NCBI GenBank assembly: GCA_003671275.1 | Contig: QWPB01000007.1 | Coordinates: 1-64,000, forward strand | Source of the DNA: Planctomycetota bacterium | Lineage (GTDB): Bacteria; Planctomycetota; Planctomycetia; Planctomycetales; Planctomycetaceae | Direction of reading: 5' to 3' | Length of the DNA: 64,000 nucleotides | Shown here: positions 1 to 8,487 of the stretch, in pieces | Layout: every line of letters starts with the position of its first letter | How positions within the stretch are numbered: the first letter of the stretch is position 1 | Translations under genes and position numbers: made by a program | Notes under the pieces: model-generated | The model's database searches: none | What the model was told of the DNA's origin: nothing | Seen by the model: only the letters and a program-made list of their open reading frames with translations

Positions 1-138
1 ACCGGATTATTCGGTACAACACTCGGTGGCAATTCGGGGTGTCGCGGCGAGCCGTTGTGTCGATCCGGAAGGCGATCGCGCAGGGGCGTTGCCGATCGAT
101 CTGGATTCATCGTGCGACTCCCAGTGGAGGTTACTTGA
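1..138 (+). CDS. possible 3' end of an upstream gene (partial)
   Basis: Frame 1 is open from the left edge to a TGA at 136-138. That stop shares its last base with the ATG of the following DUF309 gene (TGATG), which is the usual picture of translational coupling. The 45 visible residues end in GFIVRLPVEVT and match no family I recognise with confidence. It could equally be untranslated sequence. Confidence 0.22.
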   Translation, partial: TGLFGTTLGGNSGCRGEPLCRSGRRSRRGVADRSGFIVRLPVEVT

Positions 139-539
139 TGGCTGGTTCTCGTGTTCCCGGTTCCGAACAGGAGGATTTTGCACGTGTGGTGCAGCTTTTC
201 AATGGGCAGGAATATTTTGCCTGCCATGATGTTCTGGAGGGACTCTGGGAATTGGCCGAGGAGTCACAGCGAGACTTTTACCAAGGTCTGCTGCATGCGG
301 CCGTCAGTTTGTTTCATTACTCCGAGGGAAATCCCACCGGTGCCCGCAAGATGGCAGGCTCGACACTGGAATATCTGTCCGGGTACGGTGAACGGCATTG
401 CGGTGTCGACTTAAAGGGGTTGCGGGAGGGGCTGGCAGTCTGCCTGGCCCCTTTGTGGCAGGCTGGGGCAGTCCGGCCTGGTGACATCCCCGACCGGACA
501 AGCTTTCCCACGTTGAACTGGAGTTTGGAAGATGAATGA
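138..539 (+). CDS. DUF309 family protein
   Basis: A 133-residue protein of the DUF309 family, small helical proteins of unknown function. The family signature is visible as HDVLEGLW near the N-terminus, then FYQGLLHAAVSLFHY and GNPTGARKM. A longer reading frame begins upstream at 39. The ATG at 138 is chosen because GGAGG at 126-130 lies 7 nt before it and because the family motif then sits at the expected distance from the N-terminus. The stop overlaps the start of the LON-domain gene, so the two are probably co-translated. No function can be inferred beyond the family name. Confidence 0.85.
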   Translation: MAGSRVPGSEQEDFARVVQLFNGQEYFACHDVLEGLWELAEESQRDFYQGLLHAAVSLFHYSEGNPTGARKMAGSTLEYLSGYGERHCGVDLKGLREGLAVCLAPLWQAGAVRPGDIPDRTSFPTLNWSLEDE

Positions 540-1233
540 CCTGTCCGGACTGACGGGGGAGCTGGCCGGGTTCAGCGGGGTGGCCCCTCTGTTTCCACTG
601 CCGGATTTCGTGATGTTTCCACAGGTCACGCAACCGCTGCACATCTTTGAGTCCCGGTATCGGGAGATGGTGGCTGATGTTTTGCGAGGTGACAGGCTGA
701 TTGCACTGGGAACCCTGAAGCCCGGCTGGGAGTCGCTGTACGAAACGAAATCAGCTCCGGTGTGGACGGATATTTGCCTGGGTCGGGTCATGGTCGATAA
801 ACAGCAGGAAGATGGTCGTTACCTGATTTTGCTGCGGGGGTTGTGTCGCGCTCGCATCAAGGCTGAGCGTCTGGCAAAAACCAGTTACCGCCAGGTCGAG
901 CTGCAGCTGCAGTTTGACCATTACCCGGCAGAGGCGGCGATATTGCGAGACCGTCGTCGGTTGGAGCTGCTGGAGAATCTGGTTTCGGCAGCCCCTGGAT
1001 TTGATGCGAATCGGGAGGCGACGGATTCGGCGATCCGCGACTTGCCGCTGGGTGTGTTGTGCGACCTGATCGCCAGTACAGTGAAACTGTCGTCGGAGCA
1101 GTCGATGAGTCTGCTGCGTGAAGCGAATGTGGATCTGCGAACGGACTTACTGCTGGAGATATTGCGTGCCCGGCAGCGGGAAGGGGGGGAGCTGCCGCCC
1201 CGGAGGTATCCACCGGAGTTCAGTGAAAATTGA
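532..1233 (+). CDS. LON substrate-binding domain protein
   Basis: A 233-residue stand-alone LON N-terminal domain (PF02190 type), without the AAA or protease domains of Lon itself. The family pattern is visible: PLFPLPDFVMFPQVTQPLHI, then FESRYREMVADVL and IALGTLKPGW, followed by a small beta-rich region with GRVMV and GRYLILLRGLCRARI. Such proteins are widespread and probably bind unfolded substrates; their exact role is unsettled. The start codon overlaps the end of the DUF309 gene by 8 nt. The C-terminal third is helical and charged, as usual. Confidence 0.88.
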   Translation: MNDLSGLTGELAGFSGVAPLFPLPDFVMFPQVTQPLHIFESRYREMVADVLRGDRLIALGTLKPGWESLYETKSAPVWTDICLGRVMVDKQQEDGRYLILLRGLCRARIKAERLAKTSYRQVELQLQFDHYPAEAAILRDRRRLELLENLVSAAPGFDANREATDSAIRDLPLGVLCDLIASTVKLSSEQSMSLLREANVDLRTDLLLEILRARQREGGELPPRRYPPEFSEN

Positions 1234-1293
1234 AGTGGGGAGGGGTGTGGAGAATCTTTAGGGGCAACCTGTCGGAAACCTGAATTCGATAAC

Positions 1294-1322
1294 TTGACCC
1301 TCTGGGTCGGCACCAGTACACT
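1294..1322 (+). promoter_or_regulatory. putative sigma-70 promoter of the rpsL operon
   Basis: TTGACC (1294-1299) and TACACT (1317-1322) are separated by exactly 17 nt. They lie in the 148-bp gap between the LON-domain gene and rpsL, with a predicted transcript start about 50 nt before the rpsL ATG. This is the only good promoter-like pair seen in the gap. Confidence 0.55.
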
Positions 1323-1381
1323 GGCCGACTTCCCGAATTTTGGCCTCCGGGCCGAGTGTCTGGACTGAAAGCGTCAGACGA

Positions 1382-1759
1382 ATGCCAACCATCAATCAGC
1401 TTGTCCGCAAACCGCGGAAGAAGCAAACCACCAAGTCGAAAACTCCGTTGCTGGAAGGCTGCCCGCAGAAGCGCGGTGTATGCTTGCAGGTGCGGACGAT
1501 GACTCCGAAGAAGCCGAATTCGGCTCTGCGGAAGATCGCCCGTGTGCGTCTGTCTAGTGGCAAGGAGCTGACGGCATACATTCCGGGCGAAGGCCACAAC
1601 CTGCAAGAGCACAGCATTGTGCTGATTCGCGGTGGTCGTGTTCGCGACTTGCCCGGTGTGCGTTACAAGATTGTCCGCGGGGTGCTGGACACCCTCGGTG
1701 TGTCCAATCGTAAGCAGGCTCGCTCCCGCTACGGTGCGAAGCGTCCCAAGGCCAAGTAA
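1382..1759 (+). CDS. rpsL: 30S ribosomal protein S12
   Basis: S12, 125 residues, part of the decoding centre of the small subunit. It begins [14 protein letters not shown] like nearly all bacterial S12. The open frame extends 14 codons further upstream but that extension is not family-like. The [11 protein letters not shown] segment has lysine at the position where streptomycin-resistance changes usually occur, so a sensitive-type sequence is encoded. The loop VRDLPGVRY contains the aspartate that RimO methylthiolates in other bacteria. First gene of the str block, followed by rpsG. Confidence 0.98.
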   Translation: MPTINQLVRKPRKKQTTKSKTPLLEGCPQKRGVCLQVRTMTPKKPNSALRKIARVRLSSGKELTAYIPGEGHNLQEHSIVLIRGGRVRDLPGVRYKIVRGVLDTLGVSNRKQARSRYGAKRPKAK

Positions 1760-1848
1760 TTTCGGCTGGTTGTTGCCCTTGCTGGTTGATGCCGGTGGGG
1801 TTTGTGGCAGCAGTGCCAATGACAGCGTGTCTGTGATCGGAAAGTCAG

Positions 1849-2322
1849 ATGTCGAAGAGCTTCACCGCCAGCGAAGACCAGTTGCAGCCCGATGCTCGTT
1901 TCGGTTCGCTGCTTGTCTCCAAGTTCGTCAACTGCATGATGCGTGATGGCAAGAAGAGTGCGGCGATTCGCGTCTTCTATGATGCCATGGACATTATTCA
2001 GAAGAAGCTGCCGGATGCCAGTCCTCTGGAAGTGTTCCAGATTGCCGTCGACAATGTGAAGCCCGCTATCGAAGTTCGCTCCAAGCGAGTCGGTGGTGCG
2101 ACTTACCAGGTTCCGACCCCGGTGGGTTCCCGTCGTCAGCGGGCGTTGGCGATTCGCTGGATTCTGGAAGCCTGCCGCAGTCGTAAGGGGCGCGGTATTG
2201 CCGTCTCTCTGTCGGATGAATTCATGGCGGCCTACAAGCGTGAAGGGGCAGCGATGACCAAACGGGAAAACGTTCACAAGATGGCCGATGCCAACAAGGC
2301 ATTTGCCCACTTCGCATGGTAA
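1849..2322 (+). CDS. rpsG: 30S ribosomal protein S7
   Basis: S7, 157 residues, the protein that nucleates 16S 3' major-domain assembly. Family features seen: [22 protein letters not shown], then ALEVFQ-like and VGGATYQVP, and the C-terminal helix with [18 protein letters not shown]. It lies 89 bp after rpsL. A strong terminator follows it, so fusA is at least partly a separate unit, unlike the classic str operon. Confidence 0.97.
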   Translation: MSKSFTASEDQLQPDARFGSLLVSKFVNCMMRDGKKSAAIRVFYDAMDIIQKKLPDASPLEVFQIAVDNVKPAIEVRSKRVGGATYQVPTPVGSRRQRALAIRWILEACRSRKGRGIAVSLSDEFMAAYKREGAAMTKRENVHKMADANKAFAHFAW

Positions 2323-2386
2323 CGCGGCAGTCGCTCGCGACTGCCGGGTGACCCTGTGGGTTACAGCGAGATCACACTGAATTTCC

Positions 2387-2419
2387 AAAGAGGCTTCCGG
2401 CGACGGAAGCCTCTTTTTT
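2387..2419 (+). terminator. Rho-independent terminator after rpsG
   Basis: A perfect 13-bp stem (2387-2399 with 2404-2416) closes a GCGA tetraloop and runs into six T residues (2414-2419). It lies 65 nt after the rpsG stop and 73 nt before fusA. Confidence 0.9.
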
Positions 2420-2491
2420 CGTTGGGTGCTTACCCTTTCAATTGCTTCGCGCTGCAAGCAACTCCGCTAACGCTGCCTGGGTCTTGATTCC

Positions 2492-4579
2492 ATGTCCACC
2501 ATTGCCACTCCCATTGACAAGATTCGTAACATTGGAATCGTGGCGCACATTGATGCCGGCAAGACGACGACAACTGAGCGAATTCTGTTCTATACCGGCG
2601 AATCGCATCGCATGGGGAATGTGGATGACGGTAACACAATCACGGACTTTGACCCGGAAGAGGCGCAGCGTGGCATTACGATTTACTCGGCGGCGATCTC
2701 CTGTCGCTGGAAGGACTGCTCCATCAATCTGATTGACACGCCGGGGCATGTCGACTTCACCGCCGAGGTGGAACGCAGTCTGCGAGTGCTGGACGGGGCC
2801 GTGGTGGTCTTTAGTGCAGTTGAGGGAGTCGAGGCTCAAAGCGAGACTGTCTGGCGGCAGGCCAATAAGTATGGCGTTCCCCGGTTGTGCTTCATTAACA
2901 AGATGGACCGCATTGGGGCGAGTTTTGAGCGAACCCTGCAGCAGATGCAGAAGCGTCTGCATGCGGACCCCGTCCCGCTGTTCATTCCGATGGGGGCGAG
3001 TACGACCTTTATGGGGATCATTGATTTGATCGCTCAGAAGGCCCTGTACTTTGATGCCAAGACCTACGGCAAGGTGGTGGACGTTCGCGATATCCCTGAT
3101 GAGTTTCAGGAGTCCGCAGCCGAGTGGCGTGGCAAGCTACTGGAGGCTGTGGCGGTGCTCGATGATGCGGCCATGGAAGTTTACCTGGATGAGGGGGACT
3201 TGCCCGTGGAGACGATTCACACGCTGTTGCGGGTGGGGACATTGCAGCGGAAGTTGCAGCCGACCTTCTGTGGGACTTCGTTGCACTACTGCGGGGTGCA
3301 ACCTGTGCTGGATGGTGTCTTGGGTTACCTCCCCAGTCCACTGGATCGCCCGCCGGTCGAGGGCGAGAACCCGACCGCCCGCAAGGAGTCGGAGCGTCGG
3401 GTCAGTCGCAAGCCCGACCCGGAGGAGCCGTTTGCGGGCCTGGTGTTCAAGATTCAGGCGGATAAACACGCCGATCTGTGCTGGGTGCGAGTTTACTCGG
3501 GCGTACTGAAAAGTGGGTCGCGGCTTCTCAATCCTCGCACGGGAAAGAAGGAGCTAATCAGCCAGTTGTGGCACATTCAGGCGGATGCCCGGGAAAAAAT
3601 CGAGACGGACTTGGTGGGGCCCGGCGGGATTGCCGGGGTGATTGGCCCCAAGGATGTGGTGACCGGCGACACCTTGTGCGATCAGAAGCATGGCATTTGC
3701 CTGGAGTCGATTGTCTTCCCGGAGACGGTAATCTCGGTGGCTGTGGAGCCGGAAACGGGGGATGACCGCAAAAAGCTGGAGGATGCCCTGGCCCGGCTTT
3801 CTAAGCAGGATCCGACCTTTCGAGCCAAGGTCAGCGAGGAGACGGGGCAGACGATCATCAGTGGAATGGGCGAGTTGCACCTTGAGGTTTTGCAGAAGCG
3901 GCTGGTGCGGGACTTTAATCTGAACGTCAAGGTTCACAGGCCCCGGGTTTCTTATCGGGAAACGGTCCGCTCGAAAGCGGAGGCTACGGGGGAGTTTCAC
4001 CGGGCTGTTCAGGGGGCGGTGCAGCGATTCGGGATCAAAGTTCGAGTTGAGCCGTTCGAAGGAAAAGATCCTGTGACGGTAGGGAGCAGCCTGAAGCCTG
4101 ACGAGGTGCCAGTGGAGGTGGCTCGGCTGATTGCCCAGGCGGTGCTGGAATCTGGCCAATCGGGGGGCATTGTGGGATATCCTCTGATGCACGTGAAGTT
4201 TACGGTGATTTCAGTGGATTTTGTGATCGGGGAGTCAACTGAGGAGGCGATTCGCACGGCGGTTGCTCAGGCTGTGCATGGAACGCTGACAAAGGCTGAT
4301 GTTGGATTGTTGGAACCAATTATGAAGATTGAGGTTGTGACTCCTTCGGAGTTCATGGGGAATATTCAGGCCGACCTGAATCAGAGACACGCAAGAATTA
4401 TGGGGGCCGAGCCGAGGGATCATCTGACGGCGATTGAAGCGGAGGCGGCTTTGTCGCGGATGTTTGGGTACTCGACCCAGATTCGTAGTCTCTCGCAGGG
4501 GCGTGCGACATACTCAATGGAGCCATTGAAGTACGATTTTGCGCCGCAGTCGGTGCTGGATGAGATGCTGGGGAGATAG
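2492..4579 (+). CDS. fusA: elongation factor G, spd/mtEFG2-like type
   Basis: Translational GTPase of 695 residues. P-loop AHIDAGKT at 18-25, G3 DTPGH at 82-86, G4 NKMD at 136-139, followed by EF-G domains II to V (for example ISGMGELHLEVLQKRLVRDF and the C-terminal PIMKIEVVTP). Switch I reads VDDGNTITDFDPEEAQRGIT (residues 44-63). This is not the classical EF-G form (EVHDGAATMDWM). It resembles EF-Gs of planctomycetes and spirochaetes and mitochondrial EF-G2, which acts in ribosome recycling. Position after rpsL-rpsG is the normal fusA place, but tuf does not follow. Whether this copy translocates, recycles, or both cannot be told from sequence. An alternative label is fusA2. Confidence 0.93.
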   Translation: MSTIATPIDKIRNIGIVAHIDAGKTTTTERILFYTGESHRMGNVDDGNTITDFDPEEAQRGITIYSAAISCRWKDCSINLIDTPGHVDFTAEVERSLRVLDGAVVVFSAVEGVEAQSETVWRQANKYGVPRLCFINKMDRIGASFERTLQQMQKRLHADPVPLFIPMGASTTFMGIIDLIAQKALYFDAKTYGKVVDVRDIPDEFQESAAEWRGKLLEAVAVLDDAAMEVYLDEGDLPVETIHTLLRVGTLQRKLQPTFCGTSLHYCGVQPVLDGVLGYLPSPLDRPPVEGENPTARKESERRVSRKPDPEEPFAGLVFKIQADKHADLCWVRVYSGVLKSGSRLLNPRTGKKELISQLWHIQADAREKIETDLVGPGGIAGVIGPKDVVTGDTLCDQKHGICLESIVFPETVISVAVEPETGDDRKKLEDALARLSKQDPTFRAKVSEETGQTIISGMGELHLEVLQKRLVRDFNLNVKVHRPRVSYRETVRSKAEATGEFHRAVQGAVQRFGIKVRVEPFEGKDPVTVGSSLKPDEVPVEVARLIAQAVLESGQSGGIVGYPLMHVKFTVISVDFVIGESTEEAIRTAVAQAVHGTLTKADVGLLEPIMKIEVVTPSEFMGNIQADLNQRHARIMGAEPRDHLTAIEAEAALSRMFGYSTQIRSLSQGRATYSMEPLKYDFAPQSVLDEMLGR

Positions 4580-4691
4580 ATCACAGCGGGAGGGTGCGCC
4601 CTGTATCCTGTTGCCTGGATGTAGGATGTGGTGGTTTCGAGGGACCCGAAAAGGGGCTTTGGGTGGGCCCAAAGAAAGTCGCTGCGGTCAA

Positions 4692-4720
4692 TTGACAATC
4701 GCAACTCGCAAAATTATGAT
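4692..4720 (+). promoter_or_regulatory. strong sigma-70 promoter of the S10 operon
   Basis: TTGACA (4692-4697), a 17-nt spacer and TATGAT (4715-4720): a perfect -35 and a five-of-six -10. It lies in the 218-bp gap between fusA and rpsJ, leaving a leader of about 70 nt before the rpsJ start. It probably drives the long rpsJ-to-rplQ block. Confidence 0.8.
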
Positions 4721-4797
4721 TTTTCGCTTCCCGCATCGGACGACTCCCTGCGGGCCCGCAAAGTGACGACGCAAGTCGTTGGATCAAGGGGATTTAA

Positions 4798-5112
4798 GTG
4801 GCCGGTAGCCGCATCAGAATCCGCATGGAAGCTTACGACCACGCAGTCTTGGATCTTTCGGCGAGTGACATCGTTGATACAGCCAAGCGAACGGGTGCCG
4901 TCGTGCATGGGCCAATCCCGCTTCCGACGAAAATCGAGCGTTACACTGTGCTTCGGTCGCCTCACATCGACAAGAAGAGCCGTGAAACTTTCGAAATTCG
5001 GACTCACAAGAGGGTCATCGATATTGTCCAGCCAACAGGCAAGACAATCGATGCCTTGAATAAGCTGTCCCTCCCGGCTGGGGTGGATATCAAGATCAAG
5101 GCAACGACGTAA
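4798..5112 (+). CDS. rpsJ: 30S ribosomal protein S10
   Basis: S10, 104 residues, of the 30S head; it also acts as NusE in antitermination. Typical sequence: [36 protein letters not shown] and [20 protein letters not shown] start at 4798 is supported by AAGGGG a few nt upstream. First gene after the strong promoter. Confidence 0.97.
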   Translation: MAGSRIRIRMEAYDHAVLDLSASDIVDTAKRTGAVVHGPIPLPTKIERYTVLRSPHIDKKSRETFEIRTHKRVIDIVQPTGKTIDALNKLSLPAGVDIKIKATT

Positions 5113-5188
5113 GTCGTTGTGTGCCTGTGGTTCACGTGCCGGTAATTCGGCGTTTAGATTCAAGTGTCAGGGTGATTAGAGGTTGGCC

Positions 5189-5911
5189 ATGTCGGTGGGA
5201 CTTCTCGGCCGCAAAATCGGAATGACTCAAGTGTTCGGTGCTGAGGGGCAAGCTGTCCCTGTCACCGTCCTTGAGGTCGGCCCATGTCATGTTCTCCAGC
5301 TCCGCACGAAGGAGAAGGATGGATATGAGGCGGTGCAGCTTGGTTTTGCGGACAAGCTGAGCCAGGCGGATACTGCCCGTGATGCGTCGGCTCGCTCTCG
5401 GGGTCGGGCTAGCCGTGCCGAGCGTGGGCAGGTCACGAATCTCTCGGGTAAGAATGCCAAGAAGCGTGAAGCTTCAGGGATTGCTTCCGGCAAGAAGGCG
5501 GAGTGCGAGCCCCAGCGATTCATTCGTGAGTTCCGGACCGATGGTCAAGAGCATGGATGCGAAGTGGGCCAGGTTCTTTCGGCTGGAGCACTGGAAGGCG
5601 TGAAGTACGTTGATGTCGCAGCGACCAGCAAGGGTCGTGGTTTTTCGGGAGTTATGCGTCGGCATAATTTCTCGGGCCAGCGAGCAACGCATGGTGTGAA
5701 GAAGTGTCACCGTAAGCCCGGTGGTATTGGTCAGGCTACTGACCCCTCCCGCGTCTGGAAGGGGAAGCGGATGGCTGGACAGTTCGGCAACGTGCATCGC
5801 ACGACCCGCAATCTTAAGGTGATTCGAATTGATGCCGAGAATCACATGCTGCTGGTCAATGGCCCTGTGCCGGGGCCTGTGGGTGGCTATGTGGTGATTC
5901 GCAAGGCCTAG
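5189..5911 (+). CDS. rplC: 50S ribosomal protein L3, with insertion
   Basis: L3, 240 residues, about 30 longer than the E. coli protein. The N-terminus LLGRKIGMTQVF and the C-terminal KKCHRKPGGIGQATDPSRVWKGKRMAGQ-type loop (read in two parts) are canonical. An extra basic segment at about residues 65-110, rich in Ser, Arg, Ala and Lys, sits where other L3 proteins are short. The ATG at 5189 is preferred over a TTG at 5183 because AGAGG ends at 5182, leaving 6 nt to the ATG. Confidence 0.96.
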   Translation: MSVGLLGRKIGMTQVFGAEGQAVPVTVLEVGPCHVLQLRTKEKDGYEAVQLGFADKLSQADTARDASARSRGRASRAERGQVTNLSGKNAKKREASGIASGKKAECEPQRFIREFRTDGQEHGCEVGQVLSAGALEGVKYVDVAATSKGRGFSGVMRRHNFSGQRATHGVKKCHRKPGGIGQATDPSRVWKGKRMAGQFGNVHRTTRNLKVIRIDAENHMLLVNGPVPGPVGGYVVIRKA

Positions 5912-5961
5912 GCCGGCGTAACGTACAGCCTCGCCTTGTATTCGGGGATCAGGTGGAAGTC

Positions 5962-6621
5962 ATGATCAGCGTGCCAGTTGTCAATACGTCCGGCGCATCC
6001 GTGGGAACTTACGAGTTCGACCCGGCTGAGCTGGCGGCTGCTATCAACAAGCAGCTTCTTCACGACGTTGTTGTGATGTACGAGATGAACGCCCGCATGG
6101 GGACAGTTCGTACAAAGACGCGTGGTGAAGTGGCGGGTAGCACCAAGAAGCTGTTCAAGCAGAAGGGGACAGGTAACGCACGTGCGGGTACCAAGCGTTC
6201 TCCAACACGTCGTCACGGTGGTCACGCCTTTGCGATTCGTCCAAAGTCGTGGGCGTATCGGATGCCCAAGAAGATGGTTCGTGCGGCGACTCGCATGGCA
6301 CTGTTGTCGAAGTTTCAGGATGGTGAAGCGATCATCATTGATGATCTCAAGCTGACCGAAGAGAAGACAAAGGCTGTGGCCAGTGTGTTGAAGGCGTTGA
6401 AGGTGAATGAGCAGAGTGTTCTGCTGGCCATTCACTCTTATGACGCAACGCTGTGGCGATGTGCTCGTAACATTGCTGACCTTTGGGTTTCGCCGAGTGT
6501 TGATCTGAACGCCTACGATCTGCTTCATCAGAAGCGTCTGCTGATTACACGTGAAGCTCTGGATGGCATTCGTGCTCGTCTGAAGTCATCAGCTCAGGAT
6601 CAAACGGGAGTTCAGGCATGA
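5962..6621 (+). CDS. rplD: 50S ribosomal protein L4
   Basis: L4, about 219 residues, lining the exit tunnel. The conserved loop is present: KTRGEVAGSTKKLFKQKGTG and ARAGTKRSPTRRHGGHAF, with RPKSWAYRMPKKM after it. A GTG at 5953 in the same frame is an alternative start; the ATG at 5962 follows a purine-rich GGTGGAAG. Its stop overlaps the rplW start (ATGA). In gammaproteobacteria L4 represses the S10 operon; nothing here shows whether that occurs. Confidence 0.95.
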   Translation: MISVPVVNTSGASVGTYEFDPAELAAAINKQLLHDVVVMYEMNARMGTVRTKTRGEVAGSTKKLFKQKGTGNARAGTKRSPTRRHGGHAFAIRPKSWAYRMPKKMVRAATRMALLSKFQDGEAIIIDDLKLTEEKTKAVASVLKALKVNEQSVLLAIHSYDATLWRCARNIADLWVSPSVDLNAYDLLHQKRLLITREALDGIRARLKSSAQDQTGVQA

Positions 6622-6908
6622 GCATCGTTCTTGAACCGTACCAGGTTATCATCCGTCCATTGGTGACCGAGAAGGGGACGTATCTCTCTGAGAGCCGTCA
6701 CCAATACCAGTTCGAAGTGAATCCAGCAGCAACCAAGGCCGACATCAAGAAGGCTATACAAGTTCTCTGGAATGTCCGTGTCCTCGACGTCCGAACTCAA
6801 GTGTACAAAGGCAAGCCGCGTCGCTGGAAGATGCGGTTGGGTCGTACTCAGGATTGGAAGAAGGCGATCGTCAAGCTTCATGCAGAAGACAATATCGCGT
6901 TTTTCTAG
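6618..6908 (+). CDS. rplW: 50S ribosomal protein L23
   Basis: L23, 96 residues, at the tunnel exit where signal recognition particle and trigger factor dock. Recognised by YQVIIRPLVTEKGT, YQFEVNPAATKADIKKAI and VRTQVYKGKPRRWK. The 4-nt ATGA overlap with rplD indicates coupled translation. Confidence 0.96.
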   Translation: MSIVLEPYQVIIRPLVTEKGTYLSESRHQYQFEVNPAATKADIKKAIQVLWNVRVLDVRTQVYKGKPRRWKMRLGRTQDWKKAIVKLHAEDNIAFF

Positions 6909-6946
6909 TCTGATTCGAGACACCCTCACAAATTACAGGTGACCCC

Positions 6947-7804
6947 ATGGGTATCCGCGTTTACAAGCCGACCTCCGCTGGACGACGAAATTCGTCGGTG
7001 AGCGACTTTGCGGACATTACGGATCGCAAGAAGCAGCCTGAGAAGGAATTGCTGGTTCGTTTGCGTAAGCCGTCGGGCCGCAACTTCCAGGGCAAGATCA
7101 CGGCTCGCCATCGCGGCGGTGGCCATAAGCGTCAGTACCGAATCATCGACTTCGCTCGGAAGAAAGATGGCGTGATCGGTGATGTGGCTTTCGTGGAATA
7201 TGATCCGAACCGCACATGCCGTATCGCGTTGATCCATTATCCTGATGGCGACAAGCGGTACATCCTGGCACCGCTGGGAATGAAAGCGGGCGACAAGGTT
7301 CAAAGTGGTGAAGGATCGGAGCCTAAGGTTGGCAATTGCTTGCCTCTGACGCTGATTCCTCTGGGTACGCAGATTCACAATGTGGAGCTTCAGCCTGGCC
7401 GGGGCGGACAGATGTGTCGAGCTGCCGGAACCTATGCGACGCTGAATGCTCGCGATGGGCAGTGGGCTCAGATTACGTTACCGTCAGGTGAAGTGCGTCG
7501 TGTTCCGGCCAGTTGCCGGGCGACGATCGGCCAGATTGGTAACCTGGATCACATGAACATCCGAATCGGCAAGGCCGGTCGGGCACGTTGGATGGGGCGT
7601 CGTCCTTATGTTCGTGGTTCTGCCATGAACCCGGTCGACCATGCGATGGGTGGGGGTGAAGGTCGCCGTTCTGGTGGTCGTCATCCTTGTAGTGCCAATG
7701 GACGTCCGGCGAAGGGTGGCAATACCCGTAAGCGTCGGAAGCCCTCGAGTCGAGCCATCGTTCGCCGTCGCTGGAGCCGTCGTAACGGCCAGAAGAAGAT
7801 CTGA
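6947..7804 (+). CDS. rplB: 50S ribosomal protein L2
   Basis: L2, 285 residues, a core 23S binder near the peptidyl-transferase centre. Seen: [20 protein letters not shown] at the N-terminus, [19 protein letters not shown], and the C-terminal [19 protein letters not shown], whose histidine is the one conserved near the catalytic centre. AGGTGACCCC precedes the ATG. Confidence 0.98.
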   Translation: MGIRVYKPTSAGRRNSSVSDFADITDRKKQPEKELLVRLRKPSGRNFQGKITARHRGGGHKRQYRIIDFARKKDGVIGDVAFVEYDPNRTCRIALIHYPDGDKRYILAPLGMKAGDKVQSGEGSEPKVGNCLPLTLIPLGTQIHNVELQPGRGGQMCRAAGTYATLNARDGQWAQITLPSGEVRRVPASCRATIGQIGNLDHMNIRIGKAGRARWMGRRPYVRGSAMNPVDHAMGGGEGRRSGGRHPCSANGRPAKGGNTRKRRKPSSRAIVRRRWSRRNGQKKI

Positions 7805-7831
7805 TTCACGATTCACGGGTGGGGTTGAGTC

Positions 7832-8101
7832 ATGGGGCGTTCCCTGAAAAAGGGTCCGTTTATCGATCCAAAGGTCATGAAGAAGATTCAGACCTTGGAC
7901 GCAGCGGGCCGCAAAGATCCGATCAAGACATGGGCACGTCGCTCTACGATCTCTCCTGATTTCGTGGGCCACACCTTCTTGGTTCACAATGGTCGACAGC
8001 ACACTCAAGTGTATGTCACCGAGGAAATGGTCGGTCACAAGCTCGGCGAGTTCGCTCCGACGCGAACGTTCCGTGGTCACGGCGCCCGGGGCAAGAAGTA
8101 G
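7832..8101 (+). CDS. rpsS: 30S ribosomal protein S19
   Basis: S19, 89 residues, in the 30S head. It begins [20 protein letters not shown] and contains [17 protein letters not shown] and the C-terminal [13 protein letters not shown], all canonical. Short 27-bp spacer after rplB. Confidence 0.97.
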   Translation: MGRSLKKGPFIDPKVMKKIQTLDAAGRKDPIKTWARRSTISPDFVGHTFLVHNGRQHTQVYVTEEMVGHKLGEFAPTRTFRGHGARGKK

Positions 8102-8125
8102 GCCCCTGGTTAGGAGTGCATTCCG

Positions 8126-8485
8126 ATGGTTTTGGTTCGCGCATTGTGCAAGCATGCTCGCATCTCGGCCCGAAAGATTCGGCCTTTCGCTGACATTGTC
8201 CGCGGGAAGTCGGTCGGTGAGGGGTTGGAAGCGCTGCGTTATCTTCCGAACCGTGGTGCCCGGCTGCTCGAAGATGTGATCAAGTCGGCCGCCGCCAACG
8301 CGGAGGACCGTGGTGCCCGGAATGTCGAGAATCTCGCCATTGCGGAATGTACCGTGGACAGTGGTCCGATGTTCAAGCGGTTTCGTCCGCGGGGACGCGG
8401 GATGGTCTTTACCCTCCGAAAGCGGTTTGCACACATCCAGGTTTCGGTCGACGCACCGGAAGTTCAGGCAAAGGACGAGGATTAA
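8126..8485 (+). CDS. rplV: 50S ribosomal protein L22
   Basis: L22, 119 residues, whose long hairpin lines the exit tunnel. ARISARKIRPFADIVRGKSV and DVIKSAAANAEDRGARN are the family core; GPMFKRFRPRGRGM is the hairpin tip region. TTAGGAGTG is placed well before the ATG. It ends 2 nt before rpsC. Confidence 0.96.
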   Translation: MVLVRALCKHARISARKIRPFADIVRGKSVGEGLEALRYLPNRGARLLEDVIKSAAANAEDRGARNVENLAIAECTVDSGPMFKRFRPRGRGMVFTLRKRFAHIQVSVDAPEVQAKDED

Positions 8486-8487
8486 CC

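Noticed and set aside
1-137. Left-edge frame as the end of a histidine kinase
   Set aside because: The ending FIVRLPVEV is reminiscent of one, but the preceding residues lack the G boxes; no assignment made.
7484-8434. 316-residue minus-strand reading frame
   Set aside because: It lies opposite rplB, rpsS and rplV, shows no family motif and is explained by codon bias of the ribosomal genes.
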